Shown here: positions 45,079 through 52,743 of the stretch, piece by piece | Layout: every line of letters begins with the position of its first letter | Position numbering within the stretch: position 1 is the stretch's first letter | Assembly: GCA_052061695.1 (NCBI GenBank) | Contig: JBPZEY010000003.1 | DNA: 64,000 nt | From: Alkalicoccus luteus | GTDB lineage: Bacteria; Bacillota; Bacilli; Bacillales; Salisediminibacteriaceae | Strand: one strand, 5' to 3' | Notes under the pieces: generated by a model | Database searches by the model: none | Told to the model about the DNA's origin: nothing | The model's input: only the letters and a program-made list of their open reading frames with translations | Made by a program: the position numbers and the translations under genes

Positions 45079-46884
45079 TTATCCTGTCGGAATTTCTGCT
45101 GGAGCAGCAGTTTTTCGGTTTGCAGCCTGCAGCAGAGCTTCTTTAATCTCTTCTTCACCCCATTTATGAAAGGAGTTTAAAATATGTTCAATTTCGTTCA
45201 TCGGAATGGAAGTAGCTTTTCCAAGATAAATTTTCGGGTAGATTTGTTCATCATGTACCTCTTCCGGATTTAACAGCTCTTCATAAAGTTTCTCACCAGG
45301 ACGGATGCCGGTATAAATAATAGGAATATCTTCTGTTGTATAACCACTTAGAGCGATCAGGTTCTTTGCCAGATCTTTAATTTTTACCGGTTCGCCCATA
45401 TCCAGTACAAATGTCTCCCCTCCTTCTGCAAATGAGCCTGCCTGAAGAACCAGTCTCGATGCTTCCGGAATCGTCATAAAGTATCGGATCATTTCCGGAT
45501 GGGTGACGGTTACCGGTCCTCCTGCTTCAATCTGCTTTTTAAAAAGTGGAATGACACTTCCGTTGCTTCCAAGTACATTTCCAAACCGAACAACACTAAA
45601 AGCCGTTGCACTCTGTTCATTTAAATGATGAATAAGCATCTCTGCCAGCCGCTTCGTTGCCCCCATAACGCTCGTCGGATTAACAGCCTTATCAGTTGAC
45701 ACCATCACAAAGGAATCAACGCCTGCTTCGGATGCAGCCAGAGCAGTATGATAGGTTCCCAGAGAATTGTTTTTCACAGCCTCATGGGGGCTGACTTCCA
45801 TTAAAGGCACATGTTTATGTGCAGCAGCATGATAGACATGGTGCGGTCTGTATTCCATCATGATTTGATGCATACGCTGGAAATCCTGCACATCTGCAAT
45901 TAGCGGAATCAGTTCGATTCCTGAAGTAATTTGTTTCAGCTCCATATAAATGTGATAAATACTGTTTTCCCCGTGCCCGGCAAGAATCATTCGACTTGGT
46001 TTAAACGCAGCAATCTGACGACACAATTCTGAACCAATCGATCCTCCGGCTCCGGTTATCAAAATCGTTTTATGTGCGATTCCTGTTGAGATTACCTCTT
46101 TATGCAGCTCCACTTCTTCCCTTCCTAACAAATCCTCCGGAGATACATCGCGCAGTTCTTTAACAGAAAGTTTTCCGGTGACCAGGTCCTCGATCATCGG
46201 GAGCACCTGCGTTTTTACAGCTGTCTTTAAACAAGCTTCGTAAATGTCTGAAAGCTCTCGTTTTTTTAAGGAAGGAATCGCAATGATGATTCGTTCAACT
46301 TCAAATTGTGCAGCTATTTCCGGAATTCGCTCGGCAGGTCCATGAACCGGAAGTGATAATATATCCAGATCGCGCTTGCTCTTATCGTCATCTACAAAAA
46401 CTACGGGCTGCAGGTCACAATCCGGATTTTGCATCAGCTGCCGTGCGAGCATGGTTCCTGCTGAGCCGGCTCCGATGATCATCGTTCTTCTGCGTTTAAC
46501 GGAGGCATGCTTCCATTTGTCCTGCCTTAATCTCAGCATGAATCGCAGTCCGCCAATACCAAGCAGCATCAGCGCCCAGGTAACAAACAGCACCCGGTAT
46601 TGAATGTAATTAAATACTGCAAGCTGAATAACCGCGTTCAGGAATACAGCCGCGGTTAACGTTTTGATAATTAGCTTCATTTCTCCAATGCTCGCATACT
46701 GCCAGACACGCCTGTTCATACGGAAATAGCCGGAACTGATAAAGTAGCTGATCAAAATAATGGCAATTGAGATCCAGTAAATTTGATCAAATGCAACAGT
46801 TGCAACATCCACGATAATAAAGCTTGATGTAAATGCCGCAGCTATGATCAACGCATCCAATATGGTAAATGCCCGCTTTTTCAT
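45079..46884 (-). CDS. epsC: Membrane-bound UDP-sugar 4,6-dehydratase (EpsC/CapD/PglF-like)
   Basis: This 601-residue enzyme probably forms the 4-keto-6-deoxy intermediate from UDP-GlcNAc. Four helices lie in the first 110 residues. A CoA-binding-like domain (IGAGSAGTMLARQL) follows, and then the catalytic SDR with GAGGSIGSELCRQI, HAAAHKHVPLME and STDKAVNPTSVMGATKR, where Met replaces the usual catalytic Tyr, as in this family. AAAGGAGG precedes the ATG. The 225-bp leader between epsB and this gene carries an EAR-type RNA candidate. Confidence 0.92.
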   Translation of the reverse strand: MKKRAFTILDALIIAAAFTSSFIIVDVATVAFDQIYWISIAIILISYFISSGYFRMNRRVWQYASIGEMKLIIKTLTAAVFLNAVIQLAVFNYIQYRVLFVTWALMLLGIGGLRFMLRLRQDKWKHASVKRRRTMIIGAGSAGTMLARQLMQNPDCDLQPVVFVDDDKSKRDLDILSLPVHGPAERIPEIAAQFEVERIIIAIPSLKKRELSDIYEACLKTAVKTQVLPMIEDLVTGKLSVKELRDVSPEDLLGREEVELHKEVISTGIAHKTILITGAGGSIGSELCRQIAAFKPSRMILAGHGENSIYHIYMELKQITSGIELIPLIADVQDFQRMHQIMMEYRPHHVYHAAAHKHVPLMEVSPHEAVKNNSLGTYHTALAASEAGVDSFVMVSTDKAVNPTSVMGATKRLAEMLIHHLNEQSATAFSVVRFGNVLGSNGSVIPLFKKQIEAGGPVTVTHPEMIRYFMTIPEASRLVLQAGSFAEGGETFVLDMGEPVKIKDLAKNLIALSGYTTEDIPIIYTGIRPGEKLYEELLNPEEVHDEQIYPKIYLGKATSIPMNEIEHILNSFHKWGEEEIKEALLQAANRKTAAPAEIPTG

Positions 46885-46943
46885 TTTATTCCTCCTTTCT
46901 TTTTTTCTGCTGAACTATCCGGCATGTCCGGACACTTCACCAG

Positions 46944-47062
46944 AAAAAAACGGGCCTTTAACCCACCCTCACTTCACACCACCGACGACTTGCGTCTAAG
47001 GTTCCTACCCACAGCGTAAACGAGTGCTGCCGTTGATAAAGGAGACAGCAGCGGCTCCTGAC
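46944..47062 (-). ncRNA. Probable EAR (eps-associated RNA, epsC leader motif)
   Basis: The 225-bp space between epsB and epsC holds no ORF but is clearly structured on the minus strand. There is a GGAG/CTCC stem (47058-47041) and a GCTGC/GCAGC pairing that crosses it (pseudoknot-like). A CAGC/GCTG stem, a GAC-GCAA-GTC tetraloop hairpin (46996-46987) and a GGG...CCC element followed by seven T's (46950-46944) complete it. In B. subtilis the EAR element lies at exactly this site and promotes processive antitermination of the long eps transcript. Identity rests on position and fold; I could not align it to the Rfam model. Confidence 0.72.
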
Positions 47063-47067
47063 TTTAA

Positions 47068-47094
47068 AAAGAACTAACGTGCTTAATAACGAAC
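47068..47094 (-). promoter_or_regulatory. SinR-box-like pair between epsB and the RNA element
   Basis: On the minus strand there are GTTCGTT (47094-47088, within GTTCGTTATTAAGCAC) and GTTCTTT (47074-47068). The second fits the SinR consensus GTTCTYT and the first has one mismatch. They are spaced 20 bp apart, about two helical turns, in the same orientation. Confidence 0.55.
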
Positions 47095-47109
47095 AATTTT
47101 ATAAAAAAA

Positions 47110-47769
47110 TTAGCGCTTCAGCCATGCGAGCTTTCTTGTGTTAAACAATGCGCCTGTTACATGAATATCGTAACTCTCTAAAGACGTTTTCAGCTCCTGA
47201 AGATCATGAGAGTTCGTTCTCATTCGTCTGACGACGATGATGCTGCTGTCACTCTTAGCTGCAAGTAATTTTGATGTAATCGTTGATTGAAGCGCACCTG
47301 TATCAATAAAGATAAAATCATATTTCCTTTTCGCACTTTCCAGAAACACATCCATACTGCTGCTCTGAATCGATGTTTCCAGCTGCTTTGAGATCGTTCC
47401 GGCAGGAAGAATGCTTAAGCCTGGAAATTCTGTTTTAAGTACGGTTTCCTGAATCCCCCCGCCGTCTGCTAATAAATTGCTGAAGCCTTGATCATTTTCA
47501 ATGCCGAAAATTTTATGAAGCTTTGGATTTTCAAAATTTCCATCGATGAGCAGCACCCTTTTTTCTTCCTTACTGAAGGCTATTCCTAAATAGGAAATCA
47601 GGGTCGACTTCCCTTCCTGACGATTTTGAGATAAAACGCTAAAGATTCGAGTGTTTCGCTTTTTAGCTCCAAAGACGATGTTTGCTTTAATTCTTCCATA
47701 TTCCTGATCAAGTTTTGTTCCCGCTGCCGTATAAAAAATCTGCATATCTTTCCTTGTTTTAAACAACAT
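47110..47769 (-). CDS. epsB: BY-kinase-like ATPase (EpsB/YwqD-like), degenerate motifs
   Basis: This is a 219-residue cytoplasmic partner of EpsA in chain-length control. The Walker A region reads SQNRQEGKSTL with the P-loop Lys retained. Walker A' is LLIDGNFENP instead of the usual DxDxR type, and Walker B is FIFIDTGAL. The C terminus ends AWLKR without the tyrosine cluster that BY-kinases autophosphorylate. ATG 47769 is favoured by AGAGGG; GTG 47775 is the alternative. It overlaps epsA by 11 bp. Confidence 0.87.
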   Translation of the reverse strand: MLFKTRKDMQIFYTAAGTKLDQEYGRIKANIVFGAKKRNTRIFSVLSQNRQEGKSTLISYLGIAFSKEEKRVLLIDGNFENPKLHKIFGIENDQGFSNLLADGGGIQETVLKTEFPGLSILPAGTISKQLETSIQSSSMDVFLESAKRKYDFIFIDTGALQSTITSKLLAAKSDSSIIVVRRMRTNSHDLQELKTSLESYDIHVTGALFNTRKLAWLKR

Positions 47770-48478
47770 TTTCACCCTCTTTTACGACGACGGATTTTTT
47801 TCTGACTTTCTTAGGGCGCATGGCCAGCCTGTTTATTTTTGAAGTGGCACCGAGCACGGGAGCTTCCAGAAGCAGCTCCACCTCTCTCTCTGTGCGAATT
47901 CGTCTATCCATGCCATCGACCAGCAGTGCACTGCCAATTCCCGCTGCAAGTCCTATCGCCACCATAATCAGCATCATTCTTCCGGCTCCTTCAGCGGCTA
48001 TGAACCCTGCTTCTGCAGGATCAGCTTCTGAAAGCACAATCGCCGTCGGTGTATTTGCCTTTTCTCCGGCAATGTCCGGGAACGTTTCTACAAGAGTATT
48101 CACTGTTTCTGCTGCTTGGTCCGGATTCACTCCTACCGCTGTCACACGGATGATTTGTGATCCTTCCACTTCTTCAGCAGATATACTTCCATTTAAAGCT
48201 GCAACGCTCGTTTCCCACGGCAGCTTCGATGCAACCTGCTCCAGTACGGCTGGTTCATTCATCATAGCCGTGAGCGTTTTCATGTTCACTTTAACACCCT
48301 CTCCGTCATTGACAAGAACGGATGCTGTAGCAGATGCCATCGGCTCGCCTGTTTCTGCTTTAAATACATAGGCGCCGCCTCCTCCGATTAAAACTGTCAG
48401 CAATACAATAATCCACCATTTTCGGAATAGCGATTGAAAGATTTTTCGAAGCTGGATTTCCTGACCGTTGTCATTCAT
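47759..48478 (-). CDS. epsA: Wzz-type chain-length regulator / kinase activator (EpsA/YwqC-like)
   Basis: This is the first gene of the operon. The 239-residue membrane protein has helix 1 (about 22-40, WWIIVLLTVLIGGGGAYVF), an extracytoplasmic Wzz domain (42-165) and helix 2 (about 167-187). Its cytoplasmic tail (EREVELLLEAPVLGATSKI) should contact the ATPase. AGGAGG precedes the ATG. It controls polymer length and activates EpsB in related systems. Its promoter region carries SinR-like sites. Confidence 0.9.
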   Translation of the reverse strand: MNDNGQEIQLRKIFQSLFRKWWIIVLLTVLIGGGGAYVFKAETGEPMASATASVLVNDGEGVKVNMKTLTAMMNEPAVLEQVASKLPWETSVAALNGSISAEEVEGSQIIRVTAVGVNPDQAAETVNTLVETFPDIAGEKANTPTAIVLSEADPAEAGFIAAEGAGRMMLIMVAIGLAAGIGSALLVDGMDRRIRTEREVELLLEAPVLGATSKINRLAMRPKKVRKKSVVVKEGENVV

Positions 48479-49229
48479 TTGAAGCCTCCTGTCTACCTAT
48501 TCTTAATAACGAACAGATTAATGTTTTTGTTCTTTATTGAATTCTTTATACAAGCTTAATTCGTAATAACGAACAAGTCAACCGATTTTTTAGATTATTT
48601 TCTCTTTTTTTATGTGAATATTCGTTTTTAAGAACGATTGGATCTATTTATTCAAGAGAGATCTTTTTTTCTTACGTCTCTCATGAAGAATACTTTCTCA
48701 TAACGCTCGTTTAGCTAAATCGCTGTATCTAATTGATGCTACCCCCATTCAATTTAACGTGGCGACATTTTTTGACAGTATTAAATCGCCTATACCTGAT
48801 TTAAATTGCAGGTAAACGTAAACATCAGCGGGGTCAAGAAAGTCAGGAATCTTTTCGCTTGAGAGTGAACACTTTCTGGAAAGTAGTTTTCGGAATGACA
48901 GCTCCGTTTGAGAATTCGCTTCTCTTCAAAATTCAATACAATATTAACGTACGAGTAGAAACACTTCCCTTTTCAATAAAGAGCCGTCCCTTAAATACTT
49001 GAATTTATGCATGTTTAACAATAGAAGTAACCTTTTATCGCGCATTCCCGTCAAAATTTTATAGTTAGTGTTGTTTTTTGTTTTATGCATTTACCTGGAG
49101 TGCATTACATAGTAAAACATTAATGTTTGTATTGCTGAGATTTTACCGGGTAAATTGCTGCTATTGAGTTTACTTTCTTGTTAAGGAAACCACTTCCTAA
49201 ACTAACTAAATGAATACATTTTAGTTTCA
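48479..49229. other. 750-bp AT-rich regulatory gap upstream of epsA
   Basis: No ORF is supported here. Besides the operators at 48505-48637 it holds two perfect palindromes: AAACATTAATGTTT (49115-49128) and TTTACCGGGTAAA (49142-49154). A hairpin AACTAAATG/CATTTTAGTT (49204-49226) lies just after the gene ending at 49230 and may be its weak terminator. Confidence 0.6.
48505..48637 (-). promoter_or_regulatory. eps promoter region with an array of SinR-box-like operators
   Basis: Four sites flank a candidate promoter. The first is AATAACGAACA (48505-48515) facing TGTTCTTTATT (48528-48538), an inverted pair. The second is AATAACGAACA (48565-48575), part of TTCGT-AATA-ACGAA. The third is TCGTT-6-AACGA (48622-48637), next to TAAGAAC. 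A minus-strand -10 candidate TATAAA lies at 48550-48545. A TTGACT at 48581-48576 is 25 bp from it, too far for a standard -35, while TTCGTT at 17 bp overlaps the second site. Repressor binding would therefore cover the promoter and the start of the transcript. Confidence 0.6.
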
Positions 49230-50321
49230 CTAGAATTTCTTCTGCTTTACTTCGTTGAGTGGTCTTACTACCCAGTCCTCGTAAAACTGCTGATAAATTT
49301 GTGCATATTCACGTTGAAAATGTTCTCCTGATTCCAGATGTAAGTGCATCCTTTCCAATAAAAATAAACTAATCCAGCTTTCTCTCGGAGCACTTCTAAA
49401 ATCAAGTCCTGCACCGCTTAATACACTTACTAGTACTTCATCGTAATAGCCTTTTCTATAGCGTATACAAAGAGTACCATCGCGAAATCGTCTTGCTTCT
49501 TCAAATATCCAATTGAATAAATCATATAACACTGTTGCTTTTTTCCACCCTTCCCAATCTATGATACAAATCGTTCCATCATTCCGTTTTAATATGTTGT
49601 GGAAATACAAGTCACCATGTGTTTCTATAATCGGCAGTCGAACGGCCATCAGCGGCTCTGCTGTACGAACTAATTCAGGCCATAGTTGATTTAGTGGTCC
49701 ATTTCCCATATCTGCTGCAAGTTCTGTTCCTGAAGTTGTTGATGATAAGTGAATGCGACTTCGAATCATCGATCCGGTATGCTTCAGTACAGAATTCATC
49801 ACTTCTTCTTTTTCTTGAATACTCCATATATTGTTTGGTCTGTTCCATACAAATGATTCTCTTATTGTCATTGTGTCTTGATTAGTCTCAATAAGCTCCG
49901 GCATCGGATAATACGGACTGAAGACAGACCAAGCTTCAGCTTCATGCATCATTTGTTTTTTGTCTTTATAAATTGTCATTACTTCTTCTTTGGAAAAATC
50001 AAATAGCTTTAATTCGCCGCCTCGTGTGACGATCATGATTCCAGCTTGAAAATCATCCTTCTCAGCGCTTGTTACACTCACTGTAAACAGCCGACTTCCT
50101 GACTGTTTTAGAAAATGTTTTATAACCGAGCTTTCTCTGACTATATTAAATGTATTGTAAAACAACCGCCTGTTATTTTTATTAAATGCATAGTTAGCGA
50201 ACACAATATACTTACCTTGTTGCATGAATTGACTGTTAGCCTGTAAATGTAACGCCATTTGTTTCGCGTTTGACTTCATGACAGCCCATCGTTTTCCAAT
50301 CTCCTGATATAAAACGTGCAT
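49230..50321 (-). CDS. Aminoglycoside/choline-phosphotransferase-fold protein
   Basis: This 363-residue cytoplasmic protein has a C-terminal kinase fold of the APH/CotS type. The catalytic loop is THGDLYFHNIL and the metal-binding site IIDWEG, followed by the acidic helix LYDLFNWIFEEARR. The first 130 residues do not match a domain I can name. GGGGGGAT precedes the ATG. SinR-box-like sites lie 25-55 bp upstream, so it may belong to the eps regulon. The substrate could be a sugar, choline or spore/matrix component; this is not determined. Confidence 0.75.
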   Translation of the reverse strand: MHVLYQEIGKRWAVMKSNAKQMALHLQANSQFMQQGKYIVFANYAFNKNNRRLFYNTFNIVRESSVIKHFLKQSGSRLFTVSVTSAEKDDFQAGIMIVTRGGELKLFDFSKEEVMTIYKDKKQMMHEAEAWSVFSPYYPMPELIETNQDTMTIRESFVWNRPNNIWSIQEKEEVMNSVLKHTGSMIRSRIHLSSTTSGTELAADMGNGPLNQLWPELVRTAEPLMAVRLPIIETHGDLYFHNILKRNDGTICIIDWEGWKKATVLYDLFNWIFEEARRFRDGTLCIRYRKGYYDEVLVSVLSGAGLDFRSAPRESWISLFLLERMHLHLESGEHFQREYAQIYQQFYEDWVVRPLNEVKQKKF

Positions 50322-50345
50322 AGTTTCATCCCCCCGTGCAAATTA

Positions 50346-50376
50346 GTTCTCTTTTGTAGTGTTCGCTATTAAGCAC
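50346..50376. promoter_or_regulatory. SinR-box-like site upstream of the phosphotransferase gene
   Basis: GTTCTCT (50346-50352) fits the SinR consensus GTTCTYT. GTTCGCTATTAAGCAC (50361-50376) differs by one base from the inverted copy at 47079-47094. They lie just upstream of the minus-strand ATG at 50321. Confidence 0.55.
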
Positions 50377-50572
50377 ATTTTTCCTGCTGTTAGATGGATT
50401 TTTGCGGCAGTACAGATTGTTTGTTATTTACATCTGGCTATTTTTCAACTATTGAATTATTCGAGTTTTTTCTTTATTAGATTTTTTCAGCAGTCGCTGA
50501 TCATGTTTACATCTCTTCTCTTTAAGTATATATGTACATAGTTTTTTCATACCGCTTTCTGTTAAATTAAAA

Positions 50573-51950
50573 GGTTCTAAGTCAATTGTTGGGGTAGGTG
50601 GTTCTTCCGCCTGCCCCTTATCCAATTCCAGTCTTGATATCCTTGTACTGATGATGCAATAAGATGCGCATGCGAAAGCGATCAAAGCGCTGAAAGCCGA
50701 AGGCATTCCGCTTGAGCACTTTCGTCTGGTTGTTCAATCCCTCCACAAAGCTGTTCGTATATCCATAGGCAAAGCTGTTCATGATCTCCGGCTGCCAGTT
50801 CTGGAGGGTCTGGATGGCGGAAAGAAAGGCATCTAATCCGGATTTCTTTACCTTGCGGTAAAACGCATGCAGGGAGGTTTTGGTCGTCGCCAGATCCTGG
50901 TCGCCTCGTTCCTTTGCCTGATCCAGCCAAACACAGAACGATTCCTTTAACGCATGTGCTTGTCGCAGATCGTCTGACTTCGCCAGAAAGCGTTCCAGGT
51001 GCCAGCGCTGCTTCGCCGTCAGCTTCGCTTCCCGCTTGTAAAACACGTGACGCATCCGTTTACAGGTTTTGCGGTCGTAGTCATCAAATGACTGTTGGAC
51101 CTGGCGCCGGACTCGTTCCAAAGCCCAATAAACATACCGGCAATAGTGAAAGCGGTCGGCGATAATCACCGGTCGGCCGAGTGCCTGGTTCACGGCATGC
51201 TTAAAGCTGTGGCTCATGTCCATCACCACCGTGGTGACCCGCTGACCCTTTTCCCGCAAATACGCTTTGAGGGTATCCGCCCGGCGATCCGGGAGAATGT
51301 CCAGCGGCTGCCGGGTGACTGGATCCGCGATAATCAATTGAAACTTGCCGGCCCGTGTATCCCCTTTGTACTCATCAATCGCAATCACCGGAGGCAGTTC
51401 GGTTACCGCCTTCCATTGCGGGGCGGCCAGGGTGTCAAACCGGCGCATCACGGTCGTGGGAGAGGTACCGGCACTTTCTGCGGTATCGGTAAACGTTTTG
51501 GCTTTCACGACTTTTAGCGTAAGCATTTGATTCCACTCGATGGTCTGACGCTGATACCGTGCCACGAAAGGGGCGCTTTCTGCGAACCGTTTTCCGCAGG
51601 AACAGACATAGCGGCGCTTTCGGTAAAACACGACCGTCCAGCGCTCCGCCTGTTTCAGATGATCCAGCTTTTGGATCCGGTAATCGGGCATCCGTCTAGT
51701 CTTTCGCTGACAGGCCGGACAGGTATGTCGGCGTTTAGGCAGTTCGACATGAATCTGAATGGTTCGATTGTGATAAGTCCAGTTGGTCACGATGACGCCT
51801 TCTAATCCAATGGATTTTGTGATAACATGCAGGTGCACGCAGCTCCACTCCTTTGTCTTGTTTCTCAGCAATTCAAGTATAAAGGAATTGGAGCCTGCGT
51901 GTTTTTTTATGCCACCATTGTGTTAAAACCCCAACAAATATTATAGAACC
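50573..51950 (-). mobile_element. ISL3-family insertion sequence (about 1378 bp)
   Basis: Imperfect terminal inverted repeats of 23 bp (50573-50595 and 51928-51950, 18 of 23 matching) both begin GGTTCTA and end TTGTTGGGGT. They enclose one ISL3 transposase. No clear 8-bp target duplication is seen (AATTAAAA against CAAAAAAA). The right end abuts the csp terminator. Confidence 0.88.
50618..51838 (-). CDS. ISL3-family transposase
   Basis: This is a 406-residue DDE transposase. An N-terminal zinc-finger/HTH region shows CPACQRKTRR and the CSCGKRFAESAPFV finger. The catalytic acidic residues lie in IAIDEYKG and VVMDMSHSFKHAV, and the C-terminal Glu region is TNSFVEGLNNQTKVLKR. The start is GTG at 51838 with AAAGGAGTGG upstream; the frame to 51871 is open without a ribosome site. 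The gene is intact, so the element may be active. Its GC content is higher than that of the flanking DNA. Confidence 0.92.
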   Translation of the reverse strand: MHLHVITKSIGLEGVIVTNWTYHNRTIQIHVELPKRRHTCPACQRKTRRMPDYRIQKLDHLKQAERWTVVFYRKRRYVCSCGKRFAESAPFVARYQRQTIEWNQMLTLKVVKAKTFTDTAESAGTSPTTVMRRFDTLAAPQWKAVTELPPVIAIDEYKGDTRAGKFQLIIADPVTRQPLDILPDRRADTLKAYLREKGQRVTTVVMDMSHSFKHAVNQALGRPVIIADRFHYCRYVYWALERVRRQVQQSFDDYDRKTCKRMRHVFYKREAKLTAKQRWHLERFLAKSDDLRQAHALKESFCVWLDQAKERGDQDLATTKTSLHAFYRKVKKSGLDAFLSAIQTLQNWQPEIMNSFAYGYTNSFVEGLNNQTKVLKRNAFGFQRFDRFRMRILLHHQYKDIKTGIG

Positions 51951-51957
51951 CAAAAAA

Positions 51958-51983
51958 AACTCCCGGAGAACCCCCGGAAGTTC
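51958..51983 (-). terminator. Terminator of first csp gene
   Basis: The minus strand reads ACTTCCGG...CCGGGAGT followed by eight T's. It lies immediately downstream of the csp gene and overlaps the flank of the IS. Confidence 0.85.
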
Positions 51984-52003
51984 TGTATCCTTAAAAAAGG
52001 ATA

Positions 52004-52204
52004 TTATGCTTTTGTTACGTTAGCAGCTTGTGGTCCACGCTGACCCTGCTCGATTTCGAAAGAAACAGTTTGACCTTCTTCAAGAGTCTTGAAGCCTTCT
52101 TCCTGAATAGCGGAGAAGTGTACGAATACGTCGTCCTGTCCTTCTACCTCGATGAAACCGAAACCTTTTTCTGCGTTAAACCATTTTACTGTACCTGTAG
52201 TCAT
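52004..52204 (-). CDS. csp: Cold-shock protein (CspA/CspB family)
   Basis: This is a 66-residue single-stranded nucleic-acid-binding protein and RNA chaperone. The RNP1 motif KGFGFIEV and RNP2 DVFVHFSAI are intact. CGCAGGAGGATTATCC leads to the ATG. It has a long leader shared with the paralog at 52374, including a GAACT/AGTTC hairpin, which suggests cold-responsive post-transcriptional control. Confidence 0.96.
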   Translation of the reverse strand: MTTGTVKWFNAEKGFGFIEVEGQDDVFVHFSAIQEEGFKTLEEGQTVSFEIEQGQRGPQAANVTKA

Positions 52205-52373
52205 GGATAATCCTCCTGCGCGGTCTGTGCCGCATATTTATTACTTAATTGAGCTCTCGTATTATCGTGCAAGAGGAACTGACTAGTTCTTCATCTTACG
52301 TGACGATTGAAATCTCAATAAGCGATCAAAAATGTGAATTGGTGTTGCTTTGAACAGTAGATGCTGCTGGTTA

Positions 52374-52574
52374 TTAGCCCTTTGTTACGTTAGCAGCCTG
52401 TGGTCCACGCTGTCCTTGCTCGATTTCGAAAGAAACAGTCTGACCTTCTTCCAGAGACTTGAATCCTTCTTCCTGAATCGCGGAGAAGTGTACGAATACG
52501 TCGTCCTGTCCTTCTACCTCGATGAAACCGAAACCTTTTTCTGCGTTAAACCATTTTACTGTACCTTGAGTCAT
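52374..52574 (-). CDS. csp: Cold-shock protein, tandem paralog
   Basis: This is a 66-residue cold-shock protein identical to the neighbour at 52004 except for three positions (Gln3, Ser40, Gly66). The same RNP motifs are present. Its own leader repeats the pattern CAAGAGGAACT...AGTTCTTC and the ribosome site CGCAGGAGGATTATGC. The tandem pair probably arose by duplication of gene plus leader. Confidence 0.96.
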   Translation of the reverse strand: MTQGTVKWFNAEKGFGFIEVEGQDDVFVHFSAIQEEGFKSLEEGQTVSFEIEQGQRGPQAANVTKG

Positions 52575-52743
52575 GCATAATCCTCCTGCGCGGTTATTTT
52601 AACCGCATAATATTACTTGATTGAGCAGTTCTTTTATTCGTGCAAGAGGAACTTTCCAGTTCTTCACTTACTTTCATAGCCGAACCTCAATAAGCTATTT
52701 CCTAGTATAGTACATGAAACCTAAAAAGGAAACCCCTTTTTTA

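Larger units (their letters stand above)
17538..48600 (-). other. Polysaccharide (eps-like) operon, about 31 kb
   Basis: About 28 minus-strand genes have 4-bp overlaps or gaps under 40 bp. The only large break is the 225-bp RNA-bearing leader of epsC. It contains all the steps for a Wzy-type polymer: precursor synthesis, EpsL initiation, at least twelve glycosyltransferases, a flippase candidate, the EpsG polymerase, EpsA/EpsB length control and a SinR-like repressor. The single terminator at its end is at 17538-17570. Confidence 0.8.

Noticed and set aside
47820..48371. 183-codon plus-strand open frame opposite epsA
   Set aside because: It is antisense to the Wzz gene with low-complexity Ser/Ala composition; a shadow frame.
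48479..49229. Possible slrR-like gene upstream of epsA
   Set aside because: No open frame of useful length with a ribosome site exists in this gap on either strand.
47079..50376. Opposed 16-bp repeats as ends of a mobile element
   Set aside because: They lie inside promoter regions together with other copies of the motif, enclose ordinary genes and no transposase, and fit operators better.
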